The position numbers and the translations under genes are program-made. Below are positions 22,784-30,767 of a DNA stretch of 30,767 nucleotides, one piece after another. The stretch comes from Bacteriovoracaceae bacterium. Lineage in GTDB: Bacteria; Bdellovibrionota; UBA1018. The DNA lies in the NCBI GenBank assembly GCA_947500275.1, contig CANMSW010000003.1, positions 1-30,767 of the forward strand. The letters are read 5' to 3'. How positions within the stretch are numbered: position 1 is the first letter of the stretch; every line of letters starts with the position of its first letter. The notes beneath the pieces were generated by a model. It did no database searches and had not been told where the DNA came from. It saw only the letters and a list, made by a program, of their open reading frames with translations.

Positions 22784-23596
22784 TCAGTCGACTTTAACCT
22801 TGCCGCTCCGAAGGTCAGCAGCAGTCACCACATCAGGCGCCTTCAAGCTTCCATCGAAGAAACCTTTCACTGCTTTGTGCTCCAGCACGTCGGCCTTTGC
22901 TACTTGAGTCCGGATTCCGCTCAAAGTGCGGAACGGCCAACTTTTTTGGAAAAGATTCACAAGCCACTTAGGAACCGACCCCTGTGGATCGAGGTGAATT
23001 TCCACGACGACGCGTGTCTTTGCCCCGCCCTCTTCTTGGGTCAGAACGTAGCGACTCTTGATGAGCTTGCCGCGCACATACTTGGAGTCTTCAGGCTTAA
23101 GAGGATCTTCGACGGACAAGAAAAAAATCCGCATTTCTTTTTTGAGACGATCCATCTCGGTCCAAGCATGGAAAACGAAATCGCGATCTTTCATGATCAA
23201 CGGAGGAGTCTCGGTCCGATTGTACTCGATGCGCTCAAGCGGGCTGATCAAACGAATGTTCTCGGCCTTCGCTGCTTTGTGAACCCATTCCGTTTTCCGC
23301 GACGTATCTGCCATCACGGTTGCGACTTTGCCAATCGGAGCGTCAACGAGTGCTTCGCCTTTCCAGGCTACTAAGGGACTGCCCTCGACTTGGCTTCTCC
23401 AAGTCTTGATCCCCTCATTTTCACCCTGGAATTCCCACTTTGTTCCTTCGAACGTCAGAGGATCCGTTTTGAGGGATTCGGGAGGAAGCGGAGGGAGATT
23501 ATCCGCCGCACGAAGACTCGAAACAGATGCAAGCACCCCCGTGATGACCACTGCGAGCGCCAAACTATTGACCAGCTTTGAGCAGATTTTCTTCAT
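22784..23596 (-). CDS. exported START-like lipid-binding domain protein
   Basis: A 270-aa protein from the ATG at 23596. The signal peptide MKKICSKLVNSLALAVVITG continues to SLRAA, with cleavage near residue 32. The mature part follows the START pattern: GTKWEFQGENEGIKTWRSQVEGSPLVAWKGEALVDAPIGKVATVMAD, then RKTEWVHKAAKAENI, MKDRDFVFHAWTEMD, and a closing helix VPKWLVNLFQKSWPFRTLSGIR. START domains bind lipids or other hydrophobic ligands in a deep pocket; the ligand is unknown. A periplasmic site is implied. The frame stays open to 23767, but the extra residues precede a textbook signal peptide and are rejected. A strong terminator follows. Confidence 0.85.
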   Translation of the reverse strand: MKKICSKLVNSLALAVVITGVLASVSSLRAADNLPPLPPESLKTDPLTFEGTKWEFQGENEGIKTWRSQVEGSPLVAWKGEALVDAPIGKVATVMADTSRKTEWVHKAAKAENIRLISPLERIEYNRTETPPLIMKDRDFVFHAWTEMDRLKKEMRIFFLSVEDPLKPEDSKYVRGKLIKSRYVLTQEEGGAKTRVVVEIHLDPQGSVPKWLVNLFQKSWPFRTLSGIRTQVAKADVLEHKAVKGFFDGSLKAPDVVTAADLRSGKVKVD

Positions 23597-23690
23597 AAGT
23601 GCTTCAAGAATTAGCGAGGATCCGAACCTCCGACAACTCTTTTGTTTTCTTTGTGGCCCCGCGCGAGCAACCCCCTTAGAATCAGAGAAC

Positions 23691-23996
23691 ATGGACAAGT
23701 CTAAGAAGCTCGACCTCTTGAAGCGTTCACTCGGCCTCAAGCACAAACTGAAAGTGCATGAGAGCACGAAGGCCCCCGACTCTCACGACGAAATGGCGAA
23801 GATGCTCGTCGCGAAATGGGATTTCGAGGACGAAATCTCGGCCATCGAGGGTCTTCTTCAAGAGTCCCGAGGCGAAAGCATCCGTCAGAAGCGCGACCAA
23901 ATCCTGAAGGAACTCGCTGCAGGCGGGACCCTCAGCAAGAACAAAGAAGATGCAATCGAGGAGTCGGAAGACGCCCGGGGCAACGGACGCGGCTAA
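23691..23996 (+). CDS. small highly charged protein, unknown function
   Basis: 101 aa from the ATG at 23691, rich in Lys, Glu and Asp: MDKSKKLDLLKRSLGLKHKL, then DFEDEISAIEGLLQE and an acidic tail. Predicted to be helical and soluble, with no signal or membrane segment. A longer upstream frame reaches back through the START gene on the other strand and is ignored. No ribosome site of note is visible (AGAGAAC precedes the ATG). Divergent from the START-like gene. The amino-acid pattern, with hydrophobic residues every three to four positions, supports a real protein, but I recognise no family. Confidence 0.6.
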   Translation: MDKSKKLDLLKRSLGLKHKLKVHESTKAPDSHDEMAKMLVAKWDFEDEISAIEGLLQESRGESIRQKRDQILKELAAGGTLSKNKEDAIEESEDARGNGRG

Positions 23997-24335
23997 TTCC
24001 TAAACTCCCTCTCAAGGCCATTCTTGCGAATGCCCAACCTTCGTGGCATGTTGCCCTTCCATTTCACTCAAACTTCTTGAGTACCATGACGCGCATTGTC
24101 CTTTGCGGGTCGAGGTTCTACTCAGCGCTTGGAGTTCAAATCCTCGAGAGGATCTGCCACTCCTTCAAACGCGACTAGAACCACGCACCCTCCTCGACCC
24201 AATGCGAAGCCGTGATTGAATGGAACCTTGAGGCTTCAGTAAGGCCTGAGGAATAGCGCCTAAGGCAAAGAGGCTAAGGCACAGCGCCTCAGCAACTTGT
24301 TCCGCGCGGTTGTATATCAAAGGGGAATAGCACTC
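23997..24335. other. intergenic leader of hppA with short repeats
   Basis: No gene recognised. The 24230-24300 part is dense in related short blocks. CTAAGGC occurs at 24260-24266 and 24274-24280, and CTGAGG (24246-24251) can pair with CCTCAG (24287-24292) to enclose them. This may be a structured leader for the pyrophosphatase mRNA. A T-loop-like GTTCAAATCC at about 24130 is not part of a tRNA. Confidence 0.3.
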
Positions 24336-26417
24336 ATGCATGATTTACAGACTTGGACGCAATTCACGCTCATCGCGTCCGTATTTGGCCTCGGTGTGGC
24401 CGTTTTCTTCTACCTCCGTATCGCGAGCCTCCCTGAAGGCAACGAAACGATGGCTCGCATCGCCGGTTATATCCGCGAAGGCGCCATGGCATTCTTGATG
24501 GCCGAGTACAAAGTGCTCGCTGTCTATGCGATCTCGGTTTTTGCTCTTCTTTCCTACGCTCTGGGCGTCACGGCCGGTGTCTGGTTCCTGGTCGGAGCAG
24601 TCCTTTCCCTCTTAGCAGGCTTCGTCGGCATGAAGGCCGCGACGCTCGCCAACGTCCGCACTGCCGAAGCAGCCCGAAGCGGTTCGAAAGCCAACGCGCT
24701 GGTCACAGCACTGGACGGTGGCGCAGTGATGGGCCTCTGTGTTGCAGCGCTCAGTTTGATCGGCCTCTATGCCGTTTATCACGTTTACAATGGCCAGCCA
24801 GAACTCGGCACGATGCTCCACTCGTTCGCAGTCGGCGCGTCTTCGATCGCCCTCTTCGCTCGCATTGGTGGCGGCATTTACACCAAGGCTGCTGACGTCG
24901 GCGCAGACATCGCTGGCAAAGTGCTCGAGAACATCCCTGAAGATGACCCACGGAACCCAGGCGTTGTCGCCGACAACGTGGGAGATAACGTGGGTGATGT
25001 TGCCGGAATGGGTGCCGACATTTACGAGTCACTCGTTGCTGCAATCGTCGCAACGATGGCCATCGGCTTAACTGCAGATCCTACAGCCCTTTCATCCCTG
25101 GTGACGGATGCATCGCGCCTCACCGATGATATCAAAGCAACCGCAGTCGCTTTGCCCCTCATCCTCGCGGGCATTGGCTTGGCGGTTTCGATTTTGGGTA
25201 TTTTCATCACGCGAATGATGAAGAACTCCGCGCCTTCCACTGTACTTCGTGCGGCGATGGTTCTTCCTCCGGTGATCTTAGTCATCCTCACTTACTTCAT
25301 TTTGCCTTTGTTCGGCGTGAAGCAGTCGGTCACCGTCGCTCTTGCGGGCGGCGCAATTGGTGGCGCTTTGATCGGACTTCTGACCGAATACTACACAGGC
25401 CATTACAAGCCCGTGAAGTCGGTTGCTGAATCCGCAAAAACGGGCGCAGGCACGAACGTCATCCAAGGGATGGCAGTCGGCATGGAATCGGTTTTCGTCT
25501 GTTTGCTCTTGATCGCCGGCGTGGCATTCCTCGCTAATTTTGCGATGGCAGAGCTCGGGATGTACGGCATTGGCCTTTCCGCAGTCGGAATGCTTGCCGG
25601 TACCGCAATCGTGATGACTGTCGATGCTTACGGCCCAGTCGCTGATAACGCTGGCGGGATTGCTGAAATGAGCGGTCTCCCACCGCAAGTTCGTGAGATC
25701 ACCGACGAGCTCGATGCCGTTGGAAACACCACGGCTGCTATCGGTAAAGGCTTCGCAATCGGCTCGGCTACTCTGACTGTGATGGCACTTTTCTCGGCTT
25801 ACGGCCTAGAAGTGAATCACGCTCGTGAAGCAGCGGGAATGGAGCCCATGAACTTGGCTTTGACCGAACCGAAGATCTTAATCGGTCTTTTAATCGGAGC
25901 GGTCCTGCCGTTCATCGTGGGTGCTTCCACAATGACTGCTGTGGGTAAAGCAGCGGGCGCGATCGTGAACGAAATCAAACGCCAATTCGATACCATCCCA
26001 GGACTTCGCGAAGGGAAAGCTGATCCACAACCAAAAGCAATTGTGGGAATTGCTACCCAGGCCGCTCTTTCCCAAATGATTCTTCCGGGCGTTGTGGCCG
26101 TCGCAGGCCCAGTGATCGTCGGATTCGTGATGGGTCCAGCGGCTCTTGCGGGAACGCTTGCGGGTGCGTTGGCAGTCGGCGCTTCGATGTCGCTGTTTAT
26201 GGCGAATGCCGGCGGAGCATGGGATAACGCCAAGAAGTATATCGAAAAAGGCGGAATCCCAGGACACCTGAAGAAGTCGGACACTCACAAAGCTGCCGTC
26301 ATCGGCGACACTGTGGGCGATCCATTTAAAGACACCTCGGGCCCAGGCGTTGCAATTCTCATCAAAGTCATGAGCGTGGTTTCGCTCCTGATTGCTCAGT
26401 TGATCGCTACGTTCTGA
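24336..26417 (+). CDS. hppA: membrane-bound ion-translocating pyrophosphatase
   Basis: Integral membrane protein of about 16 helices that couples PPi hydrolysis to H+ (or Na+) export. The ATG at 24336 gives 693 aa, standard for the family. The PPi/Mg site motifs are complete: GGGIYTKAADVGADIAGKV (178-196) and DNVGDNVGDVAGMGAD (213-228), with the C-terminal GDTVGDPFKDTSGP. The GNTTAAIGKG block (463-472) has Ala where K+-independent enzymes have Lys, so a K+-dependent type is predicted. H+ versus Na+ cannot be told from what I can see. AGGGG lies 11 bases before the start. The gene stands alone and ends in a shared terminator. Confidence 0.96.
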   Translation: MHDLQTWTQFTLIASVFGLGVAVFFYLRIASLPEGNETMARIAGYIREGAMAFLMAEYKVLAVYAISVFALLSYALGVTAGVWFLVGAVLSLLAGFVGMKAATLANVRTAEAARSGSKANALVTALDGGAVMGLCVAALSLIGLYAVYHVYNGQPELGTMLHSFAVGASSIALFARIGGGIYTKAADVGADIAGKVLENIPEDDPRNPGVVADNVGDNVGDVAGMGADIYESLVAAIVATMAIGLTADPTALSSLVTDASRLTDDIKATAVALPLILAGIGLAVSILGIFITRMMKNSAPSTVLRAAMVLPPVILVILTYFILPLFGVKQSVTVALAGGAIGGALIGLLTEYYTGHYKPVKSVAESAKTGAGTNVIQGMAVGMESVFVCLLLIAGVAFLANFAMAELGMYGIGLSAVGMLAGTAIVMTVDAYGPVADNAGGIAEMSGLPPQVREITDELDAVGNTTAAIGKGFAIGSATLTVMALFSAYGLEVNHAREAAGMEPMNLALTEPKILIGLLIGAVLPFIVGASTMTAVGKAAGAIVNEIKRQFDTIPGLREGKADPQPKAIVGIATQAALSQMILPGVVAVAGPVIVGFVMGPAALAGTLAGALAVGASMSLFMANAGGAWDNAKKYIEKGGIPGHLKKSDTHKAAVIGDTVGDPFKDTSGPGVAILIKVMSVVSLLIAQLIATF

Positions 26418-26434
26418 TTCGAAAGGTCATCTAG

Positions 26435-26476
26435 AAAAAAACCCCTCGTCGGCTCTCGGGCTACGGGGGGTTTTTT
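26435..26476. terminator. bidirectional terminator between hppA and the radical SAM gene
   Basis: AAAAAACCCC (26436-26445) pairs with GGGGTTTTTT (26467-26476), and the stem continues with TCGT/ACGG. T-runs stand at both sides, and the radical SAM stop codon overlaps its right edge. It serves both converging genes. Confidence 0.9.
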
Positions 26477-28511
26477 ATTGAATGGCGCGAGCAATGAGAT
26501 CGGACGGAACCTGAGGTTTTGGGATCCGCAGAATCTTGGTCGTCGAACCCGGAGCCCGCACTTCCAGACCCTCAAACCAATTCCGGACGTCTTGATCCAG
26601 GCCCAAACCCAGCATGTAGTTATAAAGGGCTTTTCGCAGTCCGACCCCTAAAGTGTCATGATCGACGCCAGTCGGATCGGTGAACTGCAAATCGTTCTGC
26701 GCGAACGAAATCTGCGTGGAATCGTTTCCGCCGGTGATCTGAATTCCAAACTTCGCAGGATCCCGCCCAATGGGGCTGTGGATCGTTGCCGAAAACCGAT
26801 GCCAATAAGCGGATTGAATACAACCCGCTTCAAAGAGTTGCCGTACTCGCTCCAAGGCATCGATCGTTTCTTGAACGGTCTGAGTCGGAAACCCGTACAT
26901 CAGATAGGCATGGACCATCACGCCTGAGTCCGTCAGGGCTTTCGTGACGCGGGCGACCTGCTCCACGGTCACGCCCTTATTCATAAGCTGGAGCAAACGG
27001 TCCGAGGCCACTTCTAGACCTCCACTCACCGCTACACAGCCCGCACGAGACATCAACGATGCCAACTCCGGGGTGAAGGTTTTTTCAAACCGAACATTAC
27101 CCCACCAAGTCGCAGTGACGCTCCGACGGAGTAACTCCTCCGATATCGCGCGCAGCGCTGCGGGAGGAGCGGCCTCATCCACAAAGTGAAAACCGCTTTG
27201 GCCGGTCTCGTTGATCAAGCTCTCCATGCGATCGACGATGAGCTTCCCAGGAGCTCCATCATACCGACCAATATAATCGAGCGTCACATCACAGAAGTTG
27301 CACTTCTTCCAATAGCATCCATGGGCGAGTGTGAGCTTATTCCAACGACCATCCGACCACACCCGATGCATCGGATTCAGCATTTCAAGAATCGACAAAT
27401 ACCGATCAAGCTTCAATCCATCGTAAGTCGGGGTCCCCACATCCTTATGAGGGATGTCGTGCTCGGCGCCTGAGTTCGCATAAACGACGCGACCATCGAT
27501 CCGAAGAAAAGTGCGAAGCAATCCACTCGCTGTGCGTTTGCCGGCCAAGTAATCGAGCAAACACAGAAACGGCCGTTCACCATCATCGAGAGGAATGAAA
27601 TCAAAGTAGTCAAAAACCCGGGGGTCTTTCAGCGATCGCAGTTCCGTATTTGCGTAACCCCCGCCAAAGATAATCTTGATATTAGGCCTCACGCGGCGTG
27701 CAGTTTTCGCAATACGGAACGCCCCATAAACGTTGCCTGGAAAAGGAGCTGTTAACCCAAGAACGTCAGGCTGGTTGCGCTCGATCAGCTCTCGAACAAG
27801 CTCATCAAGAAATTCGTCGACGAGCGTCTCGGGACCGTTTAGGCGCTCTAGCAAAGGATCGAACGTAGGTTGACTGCCTGCAAGCTTCTCGGCGTAACGG
27901 GAAAGTCCGAAGTCAGAGTCGATCCCTTCTCGAATAATATCACTTAAGTCGTCGATATAGAGTGAGGCTAGAAACTTGGCTCGATCCTGCGAACCTAAAC
28001 TCCCGAATGCCCAGGATAGCCCCTCATGGTCTTCTGGCTCCCCCCCGAACAGCTGGGCCTCAAGCCCCTGGTACTCCTTCAGCGCTTGAAAGCGTGGGCC
28101 CTCGGGCAAAAACTCGCGTGACGTAATCTTGAGCGCAAGCGTTGGGTCACGGCCCTGCAGAAACCGGACGGCCGCATCGACTGTGGATGCATATCGATCG
28201 AATTCCTTCAAAAACCAACGAACCGACTTCGAGCTCGACTTCTGCCCGTTCAACGTCCGATCAAGTTCCCCACGAATCCGATTCAAGCCCTCGCGGGAGA
28301 GCAGTTTCAACATGAGTTCCAACGAAAGATCGCTCTGCTGGCAAGTCACGCCTTGGGCGCGGAGAAACCCCGTGAGGTAAGCCGTGGCCGGGTACGGGGT
28401 ATTGAGCTGCGTCAGGGGTGGGGTCAACAAAAGGACGCGCAAACTCGAGCCACTTGAGGCCAGTTCGGGCTTAATCAGGTTCCGAGGGGATTGAGTCGAA
28501 TACTCCTTCAT
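26475..28511 (-). CDS. B12-binding-domain radical SAM protein
   Basis: 678 aa. The N-terminal third (from LRVLLLTPPLTQLNTPYP, residue 24) and the part around 248-325 (PDVLGLTAPFPGNVYGAFRIAK...IIFGGGYANTE) form a cobalamin-binding Rossmann-like domain. The radical SAM domain starts near 390, with cluster cysteines C399, C404 and C407 in HGCYWKKCNFCD. The CX4CX2C spacing is a known variant in this group. GGLEVASDRLLQLMNKG and YLMYGFPTQT are typical downstream motifs. A helical region of about 150 residues (70-230) inside the first domain is unusual. The reaction could be methylation or another radical change on an unknown substrate. It is divergent from the LOG-type gene. Confidence 0.9.
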   Translation of the reverse strand: MKEYSTQSPRNLIKPELASSGSSLRVLLLTPPLTQLNTPYPATAYLTGFLRAQGVTCQQSDLSLELMLKLLSREGLNRIRGELDRTLNGQKSSSKSVRWFLKEFDRYASTVDAAVRFLQGRDPTLALKITSREFLPEGPRFQALKEYQGLEAQLFGGEPEDHEGLSWAFGSLGSQDRAKFLASLYIDDLSDIIREGIDSDFGLSRYAEKLAGSQPTFDPLLERLNGPETLVDEFLDELVRELIERNQPDVLGLTAPFPGNVYGAFRIAKTARRVRPNIKIIFGGGYANTELRSLKDPRVFDYFDFIPLDDGERPFLCLLDYLAGKRTASGLLRTFLRIDGRVVYANSGAEHDIPHKDVGTPTYDGLKLDRYLSILEMLNPMHRVWSDGRWNKLTLAHGCYWKKCNFCDVTLDYIGRYDGAPGKLIVDRMESLINETGQSGFHFVDEAAPPAALRAISEELLRRSVTATWWGNVRFEKTFTPELASLMSRAGCVAVSGGLEVASDRLLQLMNKGVTVEQVARVTKALTDSGVMVHAYLMYGFPTQTVQETIDALERVRQLFEAGCIQSAYWHRFSATIHSPIGRDPAKFGIQITGGNDSTQISFAQNDLQFTDPTGVDHDTLGVGLRKALYNYMLGLGLDQDVRNWFEGLEVRAPGSTTKILRIPKPQVPSDLIARAIQ

Positions 28512-28647
28512 GCGCCCCAGGGACTTAGCGGGGATAACGCCCCGTGTCTACATGGGATTTTTCCGTTCCTCTCCTCGCCCCCCTTGCCGCTCGCACGTGC
28601 CGCAGTTAGTTTCTAAGCGTCTGATTTTACTTCGAAAGAACACCCCT

Positions 28648-29409
28648 ATGGCTAGACGTCTTTTCCCGATCCTGATGAACCTTGAACCCCGTGTCCGCCG
28701 CCTGCGCCGCAAGGACGGTGAAGCCCGCTTCCTAGCTGGTCGAAACACCCGTCTCTATGAGCTCGGCCGGGTGATCCGGATCGCCCTCGAATTCATCCGG
28801 GGCTTCCGTGCCCTGCACTTCGTCGGCCCGTGTGTGACCCTCTTTGGATCGGCGCGGATCAACGCCTCCCACCCCTGGTGCGAACAGTCTCGAGAAATGG
28901 GCAAGAAGCTATCGGAGATGGGCTTCACAGTCGTCACGGGCGGAGGACCGGGAATCATGCAGGCTGCCAACCAGGGTGCCTTTGAGGCGGGCGGCACCTC
29001 GATCGGCTGCAATATCATCCTCCCCCACGAGCAGCGTTCGAACCCGTACTTGGATAAAGTCGTCACTTTCTATTACTTCTTTGTCCGCAAAGTGATGCTT
29101 GTGAAATACTCGTATGCTTTTGTGATCTTCCCTGGCGGTTTCGGAACACTCGACGAAATGATGGAAGCCATCACCTTGATTCAGACGGGAAAACTCTATG
29201 ATTTCCCAGTGATTTTAATAGGGAAGAGCTACTGGAAAGGCCTGATCGACTGGCTGAAAGAATCCCCTCTCAAATACGGAACCATTGCAGCCGACGATCT
29301 TAACTTATTGCACTTAACCGACGACCTCGATGAAGCGGCAGCCATCATCCGGAACCTTGCCGGTGATATTGGCTTAAAACTCACACCGCCTCCGCCCCGA
29401 AGCAAATGA
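28648..29409 (+). CDS. LOG-family protein (putative cytokinin riboside 5'-monophosphate phosphoribohydrolase)
   Basis: 253 aa from the ATG at 28648. It carries the LOG signature in full: VTGGGPGIMQAANQGAFEAGG (starting at 96) and FPGGFGTLDEMMEA (161-174), with the Arg/Lys pair in FVRKVMLVKYSYAFVI. LOG enzymes release free base from nucleoside 5'-monophosphates. In bacteria the physiological role is often unclear, and the older lysine-decarboxylase label is not supported. The N-terminal 55 residues are basic and extra to the core, as in the longer bacterial branch. A frame open to 28510 would overlap the divergent radical SAM start, so the later ATG is preferred; its ribosome site is weak. Confidence 0.88.
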   Translation: MARRLFPILMNLEPRVRRLRRKDGEARFLAGRNTRLYELGRVIRIALEFIRGFRALHFVGPCVTLFGSARINASHPWCEQSREMGKKLSEMGFTVVTGGGPGIMQAANQGAFEAGGTSIGCNIILPHEQRSNPYLDKVVTFYYFFVRKVMLVKYSYAFVIFPGGFGTLDEMMEAITLIQTGKLYDFPVILIGKSYWKGLIDWLKESPLKYGTIAADDLNLLHLTDDLDEAAAIIRNLAGDIGLKLTPPPPRSK

Positions 29410-29416
29410 GATTGCC

Positions 29417-29447
29417 TTGATAGGCCCCCGTGACCACTTGATATAAT
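29417..29447 (+). promoter_or_regulatory. promoter of the secreted-protein gene
   Basis: Extended -10 TGATATAAT at 29439-29447 and a TTGATA at 29417-29422, 19 bp upstream of the TATAAT. The predicted start near 29454 leaves a leader of about 70 bases before the ATG at 29526. The element sits right after the LOG-type stop. Confidence 0.55.
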
Positions 29448-29525
29448 CTGGTTCAACGAATCCACCGGTTCTTCTCCCCTCGTCACCCCTGAATTGAGAG
29501 TAAAAGGGGTCAAGGAGAAGCACTT

Positions 29526-30068
29526 ATGAAACGCCTCTTTCCCTCCGCGCTATGGACCAGCCTTGCCCTGTTTTTATCCTCCCCTTCCCTCTGGAGTGCC
29601 GAACCTGACGTCCTTCCGCTTCCGGCCGGAAAGGGCTCCTGGGTTAACGTCCATTTCCAGGCAAGCCCTGAATCGACTCCAGGAAAAATGCTCATCGCCG
29701 AGCTCCTCGTCACTGACTCGACGGGAGAAATGCCCATCAACTCGATCGCTATTGAAGCAAGTCCGCACTTCACCCAGAGCAGCCCGCCGACGCTCTCCCC
29801 AAGCGGCCACTCGGTCGAGTTCAAAAGTCAGAAGGGAACTCATCCTGTGTTTGTTCCCGCCGATGCAGATGCATTAGTCCTTGAAGCCATCCTATTTGGG
29901 GTCGCCGATCGCAAACTGGTTCTCCATTATGGCATCACAGCGAGCGAACTCTCCGATTCGAACTCACCGCAGACTCTCCAAAAACGAATCGAAGTCGATC
30001 ATGCGAACCGAGCCGAGTTCGCTCGAGTGCGTATTCCGATTCTTCGTATTGAGTCCGAAAGTGAATGA
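29526..30068 (+). CDS. small secreted protein of unknown function
   Basis: 180 aa with a clear signal peptide (MKRLFPSALWTSLALFLSSP, cleavage after WSA near residue 25). The mature part is rich in beta-type sequence: WVNVHFQASPESTPGKMLIAELLVTD, KLVLHYGITASELSD, FARVRIPILRIESESE. It has no cysteines and no known motif. AAGGAG nine bases before the ATG makes the start firm, and an extended -10 promoter lies about 80 bp upstream. A periplasmic or outer-membrane-associated role is likely; the fold looks like a small beta-sandwich but this is a guess from strand patterns. Confidence 0.8.
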   Translation: MKRLFPSALWTSLALFLSSPSLWSAEPDVLPLPAGKGSWVNVHFQASPESTPGKMLIAELLVTDSTGEMPINSIAIEASPHFTQSSPPTLSPSGHSVEFKSQKGTHPVFVPADADALVLEAILFGVADRKLVLHYGITASELSDSNSPQTLQKRIEVDHANRAEFARVRIPILRIESESE

Positions 30069-30173
30069 GTCACTTGCAGTCCTCTTGGAATTTGAATCCG
30101 CTTCAACTGACCAGAACGCCAGCGACACTGAGGGCAGCCCGACTTTGAAAGCCCCCTTTATTCATCTTTAATA

Positions 30174-30207
30174 AAATCTTAAAGATTTCTAACATCATGA
30201 ATTTCAT
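30174..30207. promoter_or_regulatory. two consecutive palindromes in an AT-rich upstream region
   Basis: AAATCTT-A-AAGATTT (30174-30188) and ATGAA-T-TTCAT (30197-30207) are perfect. They lie in a 331-bp gap between the secreted-protein gene and the right-edge receiver gene, together with the palindrome at 30223-30240. No gene is recognised in the gap. Confidence 0.4.
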
Positions 30208-30222
30208 CGGCAATTTAAAAAT

Positions 30223-30240
30223 AAGTGATATTTATCACTT
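30223..30240. promoter_or_regulatory. CRP/FNR-type palindrome
   Basis: AAGTGATATTTATCACTT is a perfect palindrome containing GTGA-N6-TCAC, the half-site layout of CRP/FNR-family sites. It equally contains the FNR-like TGAT-N4-ATCA. It is centred about 170 bp before the receiver start at 30400. Confidence 0.5.
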
Positions 30241-30399
30241 TGCACATCAATTAACGCCCGTTATCCTTTTCAGATGGGTGGCCGTGTTAACCTCGCCTGA
30301 GAAGTACGCTTGCCCAAAAGTACGTTCAGCAGAGAGAAGCTTCCTTTTCTCGACTGGGTTGGATCAGCAGTAGCATTGCACAGAGGAGTGTAACTACAC

Positions 30400-30767
30400 A
30401 TGTCGACCTCATTACCAAAGCCCGCAGTCCTCATCGTCGACGAATCTGCAGAGATTCGAGAGAACGCATCCAAGTCGATCAAAGCCATCGCCCCGGAATC
30501 GAAGATTCTGGAAGTCGCATCCATCAAGGACATGATGGCGAAATGCGCAAACCAGAAGTTCGACTTGATTATTGCAGATACTCGAGTAGCGATGGTCGCG
30601 GGTACCGGAATCGTGCAATACATCGGCAAAATCCCTGCTGAATTCCAACCACCAGCTGCGTTTATTGTCTCGAATACGGTCGATGATTTCGAACTCATGA
30701 CCGAACTTCCGAGCGCAACCCTCTTCAAGCTTCCACTGGACGTAGCCCTCTTCGAAAAAAACTTCCG
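30400..30767 (+). CDS. receiver-domain protein, C-terminus beyond window
   Basis: Translation from the ATG at 30400 stays open to the edge (122 codons). VLIVDESAEIREN holds the acidic pair (Asp-Glu), FDLIIADTRVA the phospho-acceptor Asp, AFIVSNT a Ser/Asn/Thr switch site and LFKLP the conserved Lys. It is a receiver domain with some departure from the consensus (TRVA in place of the usual MP after the Asp). Whether an output domain follows is not visible. A GGAG lies about 11 bases before the start. The upstream region has three palindromes, one of CRP/FNR type, so transcription is likely regulated. Confidence 0.8.
   Translation, partial: MSTSLPKPAVLIVDESAEIRENASKSIKAIAPESKILEVASIKDMMAKCANQKFDLIIADTRVAMVAGTGIVQYIGKIPAEFQPPAAFIVSNTVDDFELMTELPSATLFKLPLDVALFEKNF

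Noticed and set aside
22754..23374. 206-codon plus-strand frame opposite the START-like gene
   Set aside because: It begins inside the terminator and mirrors a gene with clear signal peptide and domain.
24120..24150. GTTCAAATCC T-loop-like sequence upstream of hppA
   Set aside because: The flanking stem does not pair and no cloverleaf can be drawn.

Overview
The window reads as chromosomal DNA from a Gram-negative bacterium, with GC a little above 50 % by eye. Signal peptides, an outer-membrane barrel protein with a C-terminal Phe, a RMND1/DUF155 protein, single-domain response regulators, carotenoid genes and several AAA_14/DUF4143 ATPases together suggest a Bdellovibrionota-like (former deltaproteobacterial) lineage. 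That assignment is an inference; there is no rRNA or other marker gene here to settle it.

Left part (1-13.3 kb): housekeeping and pigment genes. On the minus strand a tightly packed run goes cyclophilin -> acyltransferase -> SDR protein, then after 107 bp a carotenoid operon crtY-crtE-crtI-crtB. The last gene is cut by the left edge but is recognisable from 66 codons. Junctions overlap by 4 to 17 bases, two of them through GTGA stop/start overlaps. The four crt genes cover GGPP synthesis, phytoene synthesis, desaturation and cyclisation, so beta-carotene-type pigments are expected. Next come a 2-oxoglutarate/Fe(II) oxygenase, uracil-DNA glycosylase (ung), a divergent pair of a FecR-domain protein and a TPR/outer-membrane barrel protein, a small membrane protein and a DUF155/RMND1 protein.

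Middle part (13.3-21.8 kb): an accessory, decaying segment. It holds an NTF2-like protein, an IS110 transposase remnant, a small secreted protein, a frameshifted winged-helix regulator, three DUF4143 ATPases, a frameshifted lipoprotein and a possible HNH-type fragment. The segment is bracketed by two 138-bp copies of the 3' end of the DUF155 gene (13179-13316 and 21757-21894). Both begin with 27 identical bases and then differ mainly at synonymous sites, as expected if an integrated element replaced the gene end. Each ATPase has an inverted repeat centred 34-47 bp before its start codon, and two of them are flanked by a roughly 150-bp repeated sequence.

Right part (21.9-30.8 kb): a CheY-like receiver; an intergenic stretch that looks like a small RNA gene (extended -10 promoter, two C-rich-loop hairpins, strong terminator); a secreted START-like protein; a small charged protein; a K+-dependent-type membrane pyrophosphatase (hppA); a B12-binding radical SAM protein; a LOG-family protein; a secreted protein; and a second receiver protein cut by the right edge behind a palindrome-rich upstream region.

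Most likely new biology: the C-rich-loop RNA at about 22.5-22.77 kb, and the DUF4143 ATPase modules with their individual palindromes inside the bracketed segment.
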